Source: Saccharibacillus endophyticus
GTDB taxonomy: Bacteria > Bacillota > Bacilli > Paenibacillales > Paenibacillaceae
Reading direction: 5' to 3'
Assembly: GCF_013185185.1 (NCBI RefSeq)
Contig: NZ_JAAZWE010000006.1
Location: 248,001-312,000, forward strand
DNA length: 64,000 nt
A program made the position numbers and the translations under genes. Under the pieces are notes generated by a model. The model did not search any database. It was not told the origin of the DNA and worked only from the letters and a program-made list of their open reading frames with translations. Numbering within the stretch: the stretch's first letter is position 1; every line of letters starts with the position of its first letter. This document shows, piece after piece, positions 7,062 to 17,224 of the stretch.

Positions 7062-10000
7062 TTATAGTCTTACGCCTTGCCCCGCATCGAAAAAGTACAG
7101 CCATTTTTCCGCAACCGTCTCGTCCAGCATCTCTTCGACAGCCCGCGCGTAAAAATCGAGCTGGAAACGATAATGCGCGGACAGTTCTTCGATTCCCCGA
7201 TCCGGACGAAGCCGATCCGTTTTGTAGTCGAGCAAAATCAGCTTCCCGTTCTCTCGGAACAAAGCGTCTACGACCCCCTGTACCAAAACGCGTTCGCCGG
7301 GCAATCGTTCCAAGCGCACGCGACGGTCCAATCCTGAAGCCGCTTTTTCGATATCGGTCGGCCAAGCTCCCGAAGCGCCGCTTCGAACAGGCAGGACCAG
7401 TGCGCCCAGTTCATCGTCGGTTCCGATCCCCGTGCTGAACGGAAGCTCTCTGCGCAACCACTGCGCCGAAGCCGCGCGCGTTCCGATATCGCTGCGGATG
7501 AATGCCGCGATATCCGCCGGATTGACGGTATCGGCTTCGACCTGAAGCAGAATGTTTTTGCCGACAAGCGCCGCCAGCGTCTCCGAAGCTTCGCTCTCGC
7601 CTGTGTCCGCTTTGATCGGCAGATGCAGCATCAACGTATGATAAGCTGTTCCGCGTTCCGCTCCGGTCAAGCGGCTTCGTTCCATGAATCTCGGACGTCG
7701 AAGCTGAAGCGTCGGCGAGTCTCCGGTATTTTCCGCCGATTTTTCCGGTTGTTCTTCCGTCAGGCCCGATACGATCCGAGCCGCTTCCAAAGCATCGGCT
7801 GCCGGATATTCGTCTCCCGCGAACCGGGATTTGATTTCGGTGACCGAAGTTTTCGCCGCGGCACCCCCTGCTTCCGCGTAAGGATAGACCCAATCGAAGC
7901 GTTCCCGGAAGTCGCCGCGCAAGCCTTCGACCCGTTCGCCGCCAAGGATCGCCTTCAACTGCTGAATGCGCTCGGCATAGAGTTCTTCCCCGGCCGCGCG
8001 TTCGGCAGCGGATTCCGCATCGCCGCTGCGTACCGAGAACACCCATCCATGATCCGAGGTCGGCACAGACGACGAGAATGCCAGATCCGCCAGCCCTCGC
8101 AGTTCTTCGGCTCCCGTCTCGAAAATCAGCGACGGGCCGACCCAGTCGAGATAAGAGCGCGCTTTGGCCAACGTATAATCGGCGATCCCTTCCGCGTTTC
8201 CGGCAGACTGCATCCAAGCCGCGATCCGTTTGGGCACGTCTTTGACCGCAGCGGTCAGAATCATCTTATCGCGCGGTCGAGTCAATGCCACGTACAACAC
8301 GCGCATTTCTTCGGCCAACAGTTCCATATGCGCCCGTCTGCGAATCGCAAGCGCGGGCAAAGTCGGATAGCTCACCCGGCTCGCTTCATCCACGAACCGG
8401 GGACCGAAGCCCAATTCCTTGTGCGTCATGAAAGGTGCGTTCAGATCCTGCATATTAAAATTCTTTGAAAGCCCCGCGACAAACACGACCGGGAATTCCA
8501 GTCCTTTGCTTTTGTGAATGGTCATGATCCGCACCGAATCCTGTCCGGTTTCCGACGGAGCTTCGGCCAGGTCGCCTCCGTTTTCCTTTAACCGCTCCAC
8601 GAATCGCAGAAAACGGAACAACCCTTGCGCCGAAGTCGACTTTTCAAACTGTGCCGCCCGATTATACAGCGCCAGCAAGTTCGAACGACGCTGTACGCCG
8701 CCCGGCAATCCGGCTACCCAATCGGCATACCCCGTCTCCCTGTATAAGGTCCAGATCAGTTCGCTAAGCTCGCCGCCGCGCGCCAAATCGCGCCAGCGTT
8801 CCAAGGAATCCAAGAATCCTTTCAATACATGTCTCAACGAAGGATCGACGACAACGTTTCCTTCCGGCGACTCCGACATTCCCGAGCCTGACCGGGCATC
8901 CGTACGTGCCGAATCCTCCGTCCCTAAGCTCTCACCGGTTGCAAGTTCAATGCCGACTGCCGCGGATACGGCTTCGTAAAAGGAAACCCGCGGCCCGCAT
9001 AACCGTACCTGCGCCAATTGATCTTCGGTCAGGCCCACGATCGGAGAACGCAATACCGAAGCAAGCGGAATATCCTGCTGCGGATTGTCGATAATGCTCA
9101 GCAGCGACATGATGACTTCGACTTCGGTCGCTTCGAAATAACCGCGCGCCGCATCGCCGATCGCCGGAATGCCCGCCAATCTCAACTCTTCGATCATCAT
9201 CGGCGCCCAAGCGCTCACCGAACGCAGCAAAATGACGATATCGCCGTATTCGGCCGGACGAAGTCCGCCCGCGCTTTTGTCATAAATCGAAAGAGCTTCG
9301 CTGCCCGGCGCCGAGCCGACCAATTCATGAATACGGGCCGCGATCGCGCGCGCTTCAAGCCTTGCCGTCTCGATCTCCAACGCTTCGGCGGCAAGTCCGG
9401 TTTGCGCGGCCTCATCCGCTTCCGATCCGCTTCCGCGCTCGACCAACATCAGCTCGGGCGCATACTCGTTATGTTCCGCATCCGGATAAGCTTGCGCGCC
9501 GTAGGCCAGCTCCGCGCGCTCATCGTAGGCGATTTCGGCTACCCGTTCGTTCATGATCCGCCGGAAAATGCCGTTGACCGCCTCGACGACTTCTTTCCGG
9601 CTGCGGAAATTGCGAGCCAGATCGACGCGCAGTCCTCCTTCGGAGAAATCTTCGCCGTACGCGCGGTACTTATGCAGGAACAATCCCGGCTCGGCCAAAC
9701 GGAAGCGGTAGATACTTTGCTTCACGTCGCCGACCATAAAGCGGTTGCCGGCTTCGTCTCTGGCAATCAACGATACGATCTCCTCCTGCACGGAGTTCGT
9801 ATCCTGATATTCGTCGAGCAGCACTTCATCGAAGCGCTCCCGATACTCCAAAGCTGCCGCCGAAGGCACGGGATGACCCGGCCGCGAAGCAGGATCGCGC
9901 AAAATACGCAGGCAGTAATGCTCCAAGTCGGAAAAGTCCACCATGCCCCGTACTTTTTTCGCTTTCGCGTAACGCTCTCCGAACTCGATCGTCAGCTCGG

Positions 10001-11057
10001 CAAGTTCTTCCATCAACGGAGCGGCTTCATTCAACTCGGCCAAAAAGGCTTCAGGCGAACGTCCGAAATAAAACTCGCGGATGTCCGTCAAGTCGTCTTT
10101 GGCCGCATCGCGCAGCGCTTTGGCCTGGTCTTTGATCTGCGGGTCGCACTGATCTTTGCGGACCGCGCTCAGTTTGCCGAATGCCATACTCTCGAAATGG
10201 GCATATAACTGTTCCCACGGCTCCCGCTGCGCCGCGGCTTGCAGACGCCGAACCATATCGAGGTCGTTTTGCAGCGTATCGAGGTAAGGAGCAGGCCCTT
10301 CAGGAGACGCAGCCAGATCATAGGCACGCAGCAAAAGGTTTTCCGTGCCTGCCAGCGCCAAACGCGCATCAGCCATCAAGCTGCGGGTCCAATCGGTATC
10401 GCCGAGCGTTTGCACGTCGTCTATGCGGAAAGCCGCAGCCGATTGCCGAAGCCAATGCTCCGGCCACGGGTGGCTTCGCGCAAAATCGTATAACCGCTGA
10501 ACCAAGGCAAAAGCCGGATCGTCGGAACGTTCGCCGCCGAACCAGTCGATCAGCCGCCGGAACAGCCGCCCGTCTTCTTCCAGCGCATAATTTTCCTCGA
10601 ACAGTTCTTCCAATACTTCCTGACGCATGATCTCGCTTTCGTGTTCGTTCGCGATCCGAAAAGCCGGATCGAGCGGAATCAGCGTATAATGCCGGCGAAT
10701 GACTTCCAAACAAAAAGAGTGCAGCGTCGTGATCGACGCCTGGCCGAGCAGCGACAGCTGGCGGCGCACATGTTCGTTTTGCGGGTCGGCGGAAAGCTCT
10801 TTGTTCAGCGCGTCGCGTATCCGTTGGCGCATTTCCGATGCCGCCGCTTTGGTGAACGTCGCGATCAGCATCCGGTCCACGCCGGTCCCTTGATCGGGAT
10901 CCGTAACTTTGCGGATGATCCGCTCGACGAGCACGGCCGTTTTGCCCGATCCCGCCGCTGCTGCAACCAGCATATCGCCGCCGGAGACCGCGATCGCTTT
11001 CCATTGGTCGTCGCTCCATTGGCTGCCCGAAGGCTTTTCGGCATATGTCATTCCCAT
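7062..11057 (-). CDS. addA: ATP-dependent helicase/nuclease subunit A
   Basis: A 1331-residue UvrD-like helicase fused to a RecB-type nuclease. Walker A is AAAAGSGKT (residues 32-40); the DEYQDTN helicase motif II is near residue 405, and GDVKQSIYRFR follows. The C-terminal nuclease motif LLDYKTD lies near residue 1285. AddAB resects double-strand breaks up to a Chi site and makes the 3' tail for RecA. It is about 100 residues longer than the Bacillus subtilis protein. The ATG touches the addB stop codon with no gap, and its ribosome-binding site (GGAGGAG) lies inside addB, so the pair is coupled. A second in-frame ATG two codons later is possible. Confidence 0.97.
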   Translation of the reverse strand: MGMTYAEKPSGSQWSDDQWKAIAVSGGDMLVAAAAGSGKTAVLVERIIRKVTDPDQGTGVDRMLIATFTKAAASEMRQRIRDALNKELSADPQNEHVRRQLSLLGQASITTLHSFCLEVIRRHYTLIPLDPAFRIANEHESEIMRQEVLEELFEENYALEEDGRLFRRLIDWFGGERSDDPAFALVQRLYDFARSHPWPEHWLRQSAAAFRIDDVQTLGDTDWTRSLMADARLALAGTENLLLRAYDLAASPEGPAPYLDTLQNDLDMVRRLQAAAQREPWEQLYAHFESMAFGKLSAVRKDQCDPQIKDQAKALRDAAKDDLTDIREFYFGRSPEAFLAELNEAAPLMEELAELTIEFGERYAKAKKVRGMVDFSDLEHYCLRILRDPASRPGHPVPSAAALEYRERFDEVLLDEYQDTNSVQEEIVSLIARDEAGNRFMVGDVKQSIYRFRLAEPGLFLHKYRAYGEDFSEGGLRVDLARNFRSRKEVVEAVNGIFRRIMNERVAEIAYDERAELAYGAQAYPDAEHNEYAPELMLVERGSGSEADEAAQTGLAAEALEIETARLEARAIAARIHELVGSAPGSEALSIYDKSAGGLRPAEYGDIVILLRSVSAWAPMMIEELRLAGIPAIGDAARGYFEATEVEVIMSLLSIIDNPQQDIPLASVLRSPIVGLTEDQLAQVRLCGPRVSFYEAVSAAVGIELATGESLGTEDSARTDARSGSGMSESPEGNVVVDPSLRHVLKGFLDSLERWRDLARGGELSELIWTLYRETGYADWVAGLPGGVQRRSNLLALYNRAAQFEKSTSAQGLFRFLRFVERLKENGGDLAEAPSETGQDSVRIMTIHKSKGLEFPVVFVAGLSKNFNMQDLNAPFMTHKELGFGPRFVDEASRVSYPTLPALAIRRRAHMELLAEEMRVLYVALTRPRDKMILTAAVKDVPKRIAAWMQSAGNAEGIADYTLAKARSYLDWVGPSLIFETGAEELRGLADLAFSSSVPTSDHGWVFSVRSGDAESAAERAAGEELYAERIQQLKAILGGERVEGLRGDFRERFDWVYPYAEAGGAAAKTSVTEIKSRFAGDEYPAADALEAARIVSGLTEEQPEKSAENTGDSPTLQLRRPRFMERSRLTGAERGTAYHTLMLHLPIKADTGESEASETLAALVGKNILLQVEADTVNPADIAAFIRSDIGTRAASAQWLRRELPFSTGIGTDDELGALVLPVRSGASGAWPTDIEKAASGLDRRVRLERLPGERVLVQGVVDALFRENGKLILLDYKTDRLRPDRGIEELSAHYRFQLDFYARAVEEMLDETVAEKWLYFFDAGQGVRL

Positions 11058-14000
11058 TTATAGATTCTCCTCCTTCAGGCCGTCCTCGTCCGTTTCCTCG
11101 AACATCTCCCAGATCCGGTCTTTGCCAGGCTTGCCCAAATGATTATAGCCGGCATGATCCAGGCTTTCGTCGAACTGGCAAACCGAATGGTACGGACAGA
11201 AATCGCAAGCCTTCTCCTGCTGGATACGATAAGGACGAGCCTCCGATTCGCCTTCCGTGATCCGTTTGCCGATGCCCGCGATGTTACGGCGTACCCCTTT
11301 GAGCAAAGACTCCCACTGCTTGGGGTCGGCGACGGCAGAGCTGCTGTAGAAGCTTCCGTCTTTTTTGACCGCGACCGGAATAACGGGCGATTGCCCGCTG
11401 GCGAGCGTTCGGTCCATTTTGGCCACCACGTCCGCGTCCGCCAGCACCAGACCTTTCATTTTGAACCGCTTGAGCATTTCCTGAGACGCCGCATCCGCAG
11501 CCAATCCATTTTGCGAAGAAAGCAGCGGATTTTGCACGTGGAAATACAGCGTTCCGGCCGGAAGCGCAGGCGCGCCGATCCACTGCTCCGCATGCGTCAA
11601 AATGACATCCAGATAGGTCAACATTTGCAGCGACAGACCGTAGTAGACTTCGTGCAGCTTTAAATCTTTCGAACTGGATTTGTAGTCGATGACGCGCAGC
11701 AGCAAGCCTTCGTCGCCTTCAGCCACGTCGACGCGGTCGATCCGTCCGACAATTTCCATGGTGCAGCCGTTATCCAGCTCGAAGGTGAGTGCCGGAATGT
11801 CTTTGCCCGGACCGAAATCGACTTCGATCCCGAGAGGTTCGAAATCGCCTCTTCGCGCATGTTCGCCCAAAATGACCGAAGCGCGGCCGACGATATCCAT
11901 CAACTTGCGCGAAATGTATCCGTAACGGCTTGTACTGAACAAGATTTCTCCTTGCAGCCTCGGCGCGATCTTGTCGACCGATGCGCGCGCTTCCGCCAAA
12001 CATTCTTCGGTCGACAGCGAACCCCAGCTCCTGTTTTCCAGCTTCAGCCGCATCGCGATATCGCTGAGCGCCGCATGGAACAATTGTCCGATATCCGGCG
12101 CGTTCAGCTTGTATAATTGGCGTTCTTTGAGCTTCAAGCCGTGCGAGGCAAAATGCGAAAAGGCGCAGGCCGTGAATTTTTCCATCCGGGAAACGCTGGA
12201 ACGCAGATTGCGGCCGTACAAACGCACGCTGGTATCGCGGGTCAACCGATCCGAATCGTTGGCGTACACGAGCGAAGCCAATCGGCTTTTCAGCAAAGCT
12301 TCCCGCTTCGGATCGCCTTGATACGCGCCGAGCGCCTCCCACCAGACCGGATGAATTTCCGCGCCCGTTTTCCACAAACGAAGCTGGGCCAGCAGATGCG
12401 GCAGCGTCGGCTCGGGCCGCGTGATAAAACGCTCGTAATCGGCTCGTTCCATGCCGACCGCCGGCAATCCTTGCTCCCTGCGTTCGCGAATAAACGGGAA
12501 CGCGGCGCGCAGGTCAAGCACGATCTCCGAAGGCAGCAAAGGCTTGTCATCGTCGTCGCTAAGCGCATAACTTAACCAAAGCTTATGCGTAGCGCTCGTA
12601 AGCGTATGGTAAACGAGCAGCTTTTCGTCCAGCATTCGGCGTTCCGAACCCGGCGACAATTCCAAGCCGCTCTCGGCCAGGCGGATCCGCTCCGGCTCGC
12701 TGAGCAGTCCGCTTTGCACGGGAGCGAGCGGCACGACGCCGTCGTTCAATCCCAGCACGAACGCGTAACGAAGATCCAGCGGCCGCGTGCGGTCCATATC
12801 GCCGAGCAGCACCCGATCAAGCGCGGGAGGCACGAGACCCAGCGTCAATCCGGCGATTCCGGTTTCCAGCATCCCTGCGAATTCCTCGATCGTAACCTTC
12901 TCGTCGTCGATCAACTCCGCGATTTGGTCCAACAGATCGAGCAGTGCTCCCCAAATTTGCCGATTTACGTCGGCTGACTGCGGATCGCCCGCTTCGGCTG
13001 CTTCACGCGCCAATCGATCGAGCCGCTGCGGAACTTCGGCCGCTTCCAGCATCCGATATACGCTCTCGCACATCGCTCTTGCCGTCTCGGCCTGCTTCAA
13101 ATTTTTTTCGAAATCCGACAACGGAGCCACGATGCGATCCCGGCAAGCCTCCAGACGCGCCATTCTGGCTTCCGCTTCCTCGGCGGCTTCCTGCGCGACC
13201 GGACGGCCTTCGTCGTCCAGGGAGAGCTTCGGCGCTTCGCGCCACGGACGACCGTCGGTCCATCGGGTTCCGCGAATGCCGGAAGCGAGCACGAAATTCT
13301 CCAGCCGGTCCAGCTCCGAACGCGTGATGCTGCCGTCTTCCGGCAGCATCAGGTCCGTTTTGACGCAGCGGAATACGTCTTCGTACTGCCAGCGGCGAAG
13401 CACGACATCCAGCGCCGCACGCACGAATTCGGATAACGGATGATGCAGCACGCCTTTTCGGCGGTCCGTGAACACGGGAATCCCGTAATCTTCGAACACC
13501 GGCGCCAGCACGGATTCATAATCGTCCAGATTACGCACGAATACGGCCATGTCGCGGTAACGAGCCCCTTTTTCCCTAGCCAACCGAAGCATCTCGCGTG
13601 CTGCGGCATCGGCTTCGGCCCGTCGATTATCCGCCGCGTGCAGCGTAACCCCCGGTTCTCCGTCCGCGTTAAGCGGAACCTCTCCGTTCAGAACGCCGCG
13701 TGCCGAACTCCGGTCTCCGCGCAGCTCGGCTTCAAGCCTTGCCAGCATCGGACTGGAAACGAATCTCGGCAGTTCATCCGGCTCTTCCGAAACAATTTCG
13801 CAGCCGTGATCCAGCACTTCGGCCAACTTGCGCAGCTTGCGATAGGTCGTCCCGGTCTGGTGGAACAGGTCCAGGTCGCCGGGCTGTTCGCCGCCGTCGT
13901 AAGGACGATCCAAGGTCAACGAGCAAACGACCGAATCCGCCGTGCCGAGCAGCGCGCCGATCACTTCATACTCGCGCGGCGTGAAGCTGTCGAAGCCGTC

Positions 14001-14615
14001 GATCCAAATCTCCGCTCCTTTTACCAACGAAGAATCGTTCAACTGGCCCGCCAAGCGAATCAGCGTATCTTCGGAATCGACGTACAGTTCGGATAACTTC
14101 CCTTCGAAATCCTGATAAATCGGCAGCGCGTCCTCCAGCTTCTCTCGCAGCAGCGGCGAATGTCCGATCGAGACCAGGTCTTGCATGTGCTCTTCCAATA
14201 AAACGGAATCGATCTTGTAGCGCTTGAGCTCCGTGTACAGATCGTTCAGTTTAGCGATAAATCCGGGCTGCTCGCTGGAAGCGCCGAATAGGCGGAGGTC
14301 GCTCCGTCGTTCGCGCAGAAGACGATACAGCAGCATCCGTTTCCCTTCGTCTCCGATTGCCGTCAGCGCCGAGCCGCCCGTCTCCTGCATCACGCGATAG
14401 GCCAGTCGGTGAAAGCTTACGACCTGCGCGCGCAGACTGCCGCTTCCTTCTTGCCGCGCAAACAAGGCATACTCGCTTTGAAAAGTCGATTGTTCCGGCA
14501 CGATCAGCAGCATGGGCGGCCCCAGCGGATCGGCTTTCATTTTAGTACGCATCTCATCCAGTATCCGGGTTGTTTTGCCGCTGCCCGAACGTCCGAGTCT
14601 TATTTGTAACGTCAT
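11058..14615 (-). CDS. addB: ATP-dependent deoxyribonuclease subunit B
   Basis: An 1185-residue AddB. Walker A GRSGSGKT lies at residues 8-15, right at the N-terminus as in the family. The Fe-S staple cysteines are present: one in FTACAFSHF (about residue 815) and three in ACDFCPYHSVCQF near the C-terminus. The nuclease motif VIDYKSS is near residue 980. AddB contributes Chi recognition and the second nuclease of the AddAB complex. The start ATG follows AAGGAGG. This is the first gene of the addB-addA-sbcD-sbcC run; TATACT about 60 nt upstream may be its -10. Confidence 0.96.
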   Translation of the reverse strand: MTLQIRLGRSGSGKTTRILDEMRTKMKADPLGPPMLLIVPEQSTFQSEYALFARQEGSGSLRAQVVSFHRLAYRVMQETGGSALTAIGDEGKRMLLYRLLRERRSDLRLFGASSEQPGFIAKLNDLYTELKRYKIDSVLLEEHMQDLVSIGHSPLLREKLEDALPIYQDFEGKLSELYVDSEDTLIRLAGQLNDSSLVKGAEIWIDGFDSFTPREYEVIGALLGTADSVVCSLTLDRPYDGGEQPGDLDLFHQTGTTYRKLRKLAEVLDHGCEIVSEEPDELPRFVSSPMLARLEAELRGDRSSARGVLNGEVPLNADGEPGVTLHAADNRRAEADAAAREMLRLAREKGARYRDMAVFVRNLDDYESVLAPVFEDYGIPVFTDRRKGVLHHPLSEFVRAALDVVLRRWQYEDVFRCVKTDLMLPEDGSITRSELDRLENFVLASGIRGTRWTDGRPWREAPKLSLDDEGRPVAQEAAEEAEARMARLEACRDRIVAPLSDFEKNLKQAETARAMCESVYRMLEAAEVPQRLDRLAREAAEAGDPQSADVNRQIWGALLDLLDQIAELIDDEKVTIEEFAGMLETGIAGLTLGLVPPALDRVLLGDMDRTRPLDLRYAFVLGLNDGVVPLAPVQSGLLSEPERIRLAESGLELSPGSERRMLDEKLLVYHTLTSATHKLWLSYALSDDDDKPLLPSEIVLDLRAAFPFIRERREQGLPAVGMERADYERFITRPEPTLPHLLAQLRLWKTGAEIHPVWWEALGAYQGDPKREALLKSRLASLVYANDSDRLTRDTSVRLYGRNLRSSVSRMEKFTACAFSHFASHGLKLKERQLYKLNAPDIGQLFHAALSDIAMRLKLENRSWGSLSTEECLAEARASVDKIAPRLQGEILFSTSRYGYISRKLMDIVGRASVILGEHARRGDFEPLGIEVDFGPGKDIPALTFELDNGCTMEIVGRIDRVDVAEGDEGLLLRVIDYKSSSKDLKLHEVYYGLSLQMLTYLDVILTHAEQWIGAPALPAGTLYFHVQNPLLSSQNGLAADAASQEMLKRFKMKGLVLADADVVAKMDRTLASGQSPVIPVAVKKDGSFYSSSAVADPKQWESLLKGVRRNIAGIGKRITEGESEARPYRIQQEKACDFCPYHSVCQFDESLDHAGYNHLGKPGKDRIWEMFEETDEDGLKEENL

Positions 14616-14716
14616 CGGCCGGTGGCCTCCTTATTTTGCAAACTTTAGCGGTTGCTTTACCTCTATAGTATACCTGATTCGAACGAACAAAAAAAGAACA
14701 TACGTTCTCGAATCAT

Positions 14717-15100
14717 TCAACGCTTACGTCCGGTTATGCGGCGCCAAATTCGACGGGGAATATTCAAAACCAGCATAAAACCGACCAAAATCGGCGAAAC
14801 GCCGCCCATAATCGCTGCTCCGAGCCATGCTCCGTCACTGTCTTCGCCAATGACATACCCCACCCAGGCGCCTAAGCCGGTCAATATTCCGCAAAAGAAA
14901 AGGATAGTCATCCAAAAGCCGACCGTAGACGCAAAGTCGCGCAAAATCTCGCCCGGCAGCGCACGTACCTCTCGGCGCAGATCGTCCCGGTTCCGAATCG
15001 TACCGCCAGGCTTCCCCGACGAATCCGTACCGCGATGATCGCTCGACTCTTGTGATCCGGCATCTTTTTTCATATTCCGTTCATTTATTCCCCTGTTCAC
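14717..15100 (-). CDS. Small two-pass membrane protein, unknown function
   Basis: A 127-residue protein starting at GTG (15098-15100), 7 nt after a perfect AGGAGG; an ATG nine codons later is weaker. The first 50 residues are charged and hydrophilic. Two hydrophobic segments follow (about residues 58-82 and 90-113), with a very basic tail ending RRIWRRITGRKR. I do not recognise the family and assign no function. The short basic tail suggests a cytoplasmic C-terminus. It stands alone upstream of addB and downstream of the RlmI terminator, on the same strand. Confidence 0.75.
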   Translation of the reverse strand: MNRGINERNMKKDAGSQESSDHRGTDSSGKPGGTIRNRDDLRREVRALPGEILRDFASTVGFWMTILFFCGILTGLGAWVGYVIGEDSDGAWLGAAIMGGVSPILVGFMLVLNIPRRIWRRITGRKR

Positions 15101-15207
15101 AACGATTCCTCCTCGCCTGTGACGTTTTCAGGTCATCTCTTCTCTTATAGCGTACGACGGGAAGAGACTGAATTCAAACGCTTCGGAGTTTGCGTACACG
15201 CCCTAAT

Positions 15208-15245
15208 AAAAAAACTTGCTTCCCGCCCAAAAGCGAAAAGCAAGC
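15208..15245 (-). terminator. Terminator after the rlmI-like gene
   Basis: Minus strand: GCTTGCTT pairs with AAGCAAGT across a 16-nt loop and is followed by TTTTTTATTA (15214-15208). Confidence 0.75.
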
Positions 15246-15292
15246 TTTAACGAATCCCTAGATACGAAACGGATCAGCATTTGCGCGAAAAC

Positions 15293-16642
15293 TTAACGGC
15301 TGCGCACTTCGAAAATCGCGAATTTCAGATAATGTCCTTCGTCCACGCCCGAAATTTGCGGATGGTCTTTGCCTGCGGCGCGCCATTCGATCAAGCGCAG
15401 CGTTTTGCCTGCATCGCGCGCGGCTTCCTGAATCGTTTCCAGGAACAAATCCGGACGCATATGGTACGAGCAGCTGGCCGTCACCAGATAACCGCCTTCG
15501 CTGACCAGCTTCATGCCGTGCAGGTTGATGTCTTTGTAACCGCGAACCGCGCCTTTGACCGCCGAACGGCTTTTGGCGAATGCGGGCGGGTCGAGAATCA
15601 CGACGTCCCAACTGCGGCCGCCGCCTGCCGGCATCGGTACGGACGTGTCCACTTTGGACAAGCCTTCGGCGCGGCGTTTGCGTTCTTCGAGCCCTTTCAC
15701 GTTTTCGCGCAGGTAATCGAACGCATCGGCGACCACGAACTCGACGCGGTCGTCAAAACCGTTCAGGCCGACATTCTCGCGCGCGCTTTCGATCGCATGC
15801 GCCGAGATATCGAGGCAGGTGACTTTTTTCGCGCCATACTCGCAGGCATGCAGCGTGAAGCTGCCTGTATGCGAGAAGCATTCCAGCACCGTCGCGCCGT
15901 CCCAATACGGGAACTCGACGACTTTGCCGTTTTTGTTGACCGGGCGGCGTTCGCCGTCCACGTCCTGAAGCTCGATCCCGCTGCGTTCGCCCCAACCGGT
16001 CATCAGCGGACGGATCGAAGCTCGGTTTTCCCGTTGGTCGAAGAAATAGCCCGTTTTTTGCCCCTGCTCGATATCGACTTTGATCAGCAGATCGTTCTCT
16101 TTGACGGTCACGTGACGCGGGCATTCGCCGTACAGCACGCCCGTCGTCTCTTCCAAACCTTCGAGATTTCTGACCGACACGTCGCTGCGTTCGTAAATGC
16201 CTTCCGGACGCATCACTTCGACCAATGCGCTGACGATCTCGGCACGGCGGCGGTCCATGCCCAGCGTCAGGATTTGCACGACCAGCACGTCGTCGAACCG
16301 ATCGACAATCAATCCCGGCAAAAAGTCGGCTTCGCCGTAAACAAGGCGATAAGCCGTACCGAGGACGAACCGATCGCGGTGGCGCAGGCAATCGCGGAAG
16401 CGCGAAACGAAAAAGGCTTCGTCCATCTGTTCGATCGTTCCGTGCGACAACAAACGAACCGTGATTTGCGAATTTTCATTATAATATCCCGTACCCAGCG
16501 GCTTGCCGCGATGATCGGTCACTTCGACCAGATCGCCGGGCGCCGGATTTCCTTCCGTACTTGCGATCTCGCTTTTATAAATCCACGGATGGCCTTCTTC
16601 AAGACGCTTTTTCCGGTTTTTGTCCAATATGACTTTTGCCAA
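15293..16642 (-). CDS. Class I SAM-dependent rRNA methyltransferase (RlmI/YwbD type)
   Basis: A 449-residue protein starting at TTG (16640-16642) behind GAGGAGG. Residues 1-70 form the PUA-like RNA-binding start (HPWIYKSEI, then GTGYYN). The middle domain has the EEA1-like segment (YGEADFLPGLIVDRFDD). The Rossmann methyltransferase has VLECFSHTGSFTLHACEYGA and the catalytic region VILDPPAFAKS, then TASCSYHM. Family members such as Escherichia coli RlmI make 23S rRNA m5C1962, and the cysteine in SCSYHM suits the m5C mechanism. An extra charged loop (about residues 320-345) makes it longer than usual. The exact rRNA target is inferred from the family only. Confidence 0.88.
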   Translation of the reverse strand: MAKVILDKNRKKRLEEGHPWIYKSEIASTEGNPAPGDLVEVTDHRGKPLGTGYYNENSQITVRLLSHGTIEQMDEAFFVSRFRDCLRHRDRFVLGTAYRLVYGEADFLPGLIVDRFDDVLVVQILTLGMDRRRAEIVSALVEVMRPEGIYERSDVSVRNLEGLEETTGVLYGECPRHVTVKENDLLIKVDIEQGQKTGYFFDQRENRASIRPLMTGWGERSGIELQDVDGERRPVNKNGKVVEFPYWDGATVLECFSHTGSFTLHACEYGAKKVTCLDISAHAIESARENVGLNGFDDRVEFVVADAFDYLRENVKGLEERKRRAEGLSKVDTSVPMPAGGGRSWDVVILDPPAFAKSRSAVKGAVRGYKDINLHGMKLVSEGGYLVTASCSYHMRPDLFLETIQEAARDAGKTLRLIEWRAAGKDHPQISGVDEGHYLKFAIFEVRSR

Positions 16643-16684
16643 ATCGCTTCCTCCTCAAATTGCCGCCTGCGCGTAAAACCGTTG

Positions 16685-17116
16685 TTACAGCTTCAGCCCC
16701 AGCATCTCCATCGCCGATCTCAAGATCGGATGGTTGTTCTCATAACCTGATTTCTTGTGCAGGATCAAAGCTTCCTCCGGCGAAAACCATTCCACGCCCC
16801 TGATTTCTTCCTGTTGGGCACGCAATTCGCCTCCGAGCGCTTCAACCAAATAATAACGGACCTCTTTGTCGACAAGCCCGTACTTTTCGTTCTCGTATTG
16901 ATAGCGAATAATGTCCACGAGTTGGATGATCCGTCCTTCGATACCCGTCTCCTCGCGGATTTCGCGCAATGCCGCTTCGCGCGGCGTCTCGCCCGGCTCG
17001 CGTTTGCCTTTGGCCAACGATACTTTGCCGTAGCGATCCTGGATCAGTTGGATTTGCAGCCGTCCGTCCTCTGTACGATAGACGACGCCGCCCGCCGATA
17101 TTTCCGTTCTGCTCAC
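16685..17116 (-). CDS. NUDIX hydrolase
   Basis: A 143-residue protein starting at GTG (17114-17116) after AAGGAGAG. The Nudix box is complete: G-x5-E-x7-REIREETG (about residues 37-59), including the metal-binding REExxEE core. Nudix enzymes cleave nucleoside diphosphates linked to another group; the substrate here cannot be told. The N-terminal SAGGVVYR pattern resembles diadenosine-polyphosphate or housecleaning Nudix enzymes. It lies between mtaB and the rlmI-like gene on the same strand, separated from mtaB by a palindrome. Confidence 0.9.
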   Translation of the reverse strand: MSRTEISAGGVVYRTEDGRLQIQLIQDRYGKVSLAKGKREPGETPREAALREIREETGIEGRIIQLVDIIRYQYENEKYGLVDKEVRYYLVEALGGELRAQQEEIRGVEWFSPEEALILHKKSGYENNHPILRSAMEMLGLKL

Positions 17117-17156
17117 CGTCTTCTCTCCTTATCCGTGCTCTCCCTTTTCGCAAGCA

Positions 17157-17188
17157 AAGGGACTTCGCAACCTCCGGCGAAGTCCCTT
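17157..17188 (-). terminator. Palindrome, possible terminator after mtaB
   Basis: Perfect 12-bp stem (17157-17168 with 17177-17188) and an 8-nt loop. The minus-strand tail is only CTTTGCTTG, so it may be a weak terminator or an mRNA 3'-stabilising hairpin. Confidence 0.55.
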
Positions 17189-17224
17189 CTGCCTACGTTC
17201 CCGCCATCGGCCGAAAAACCGAGT

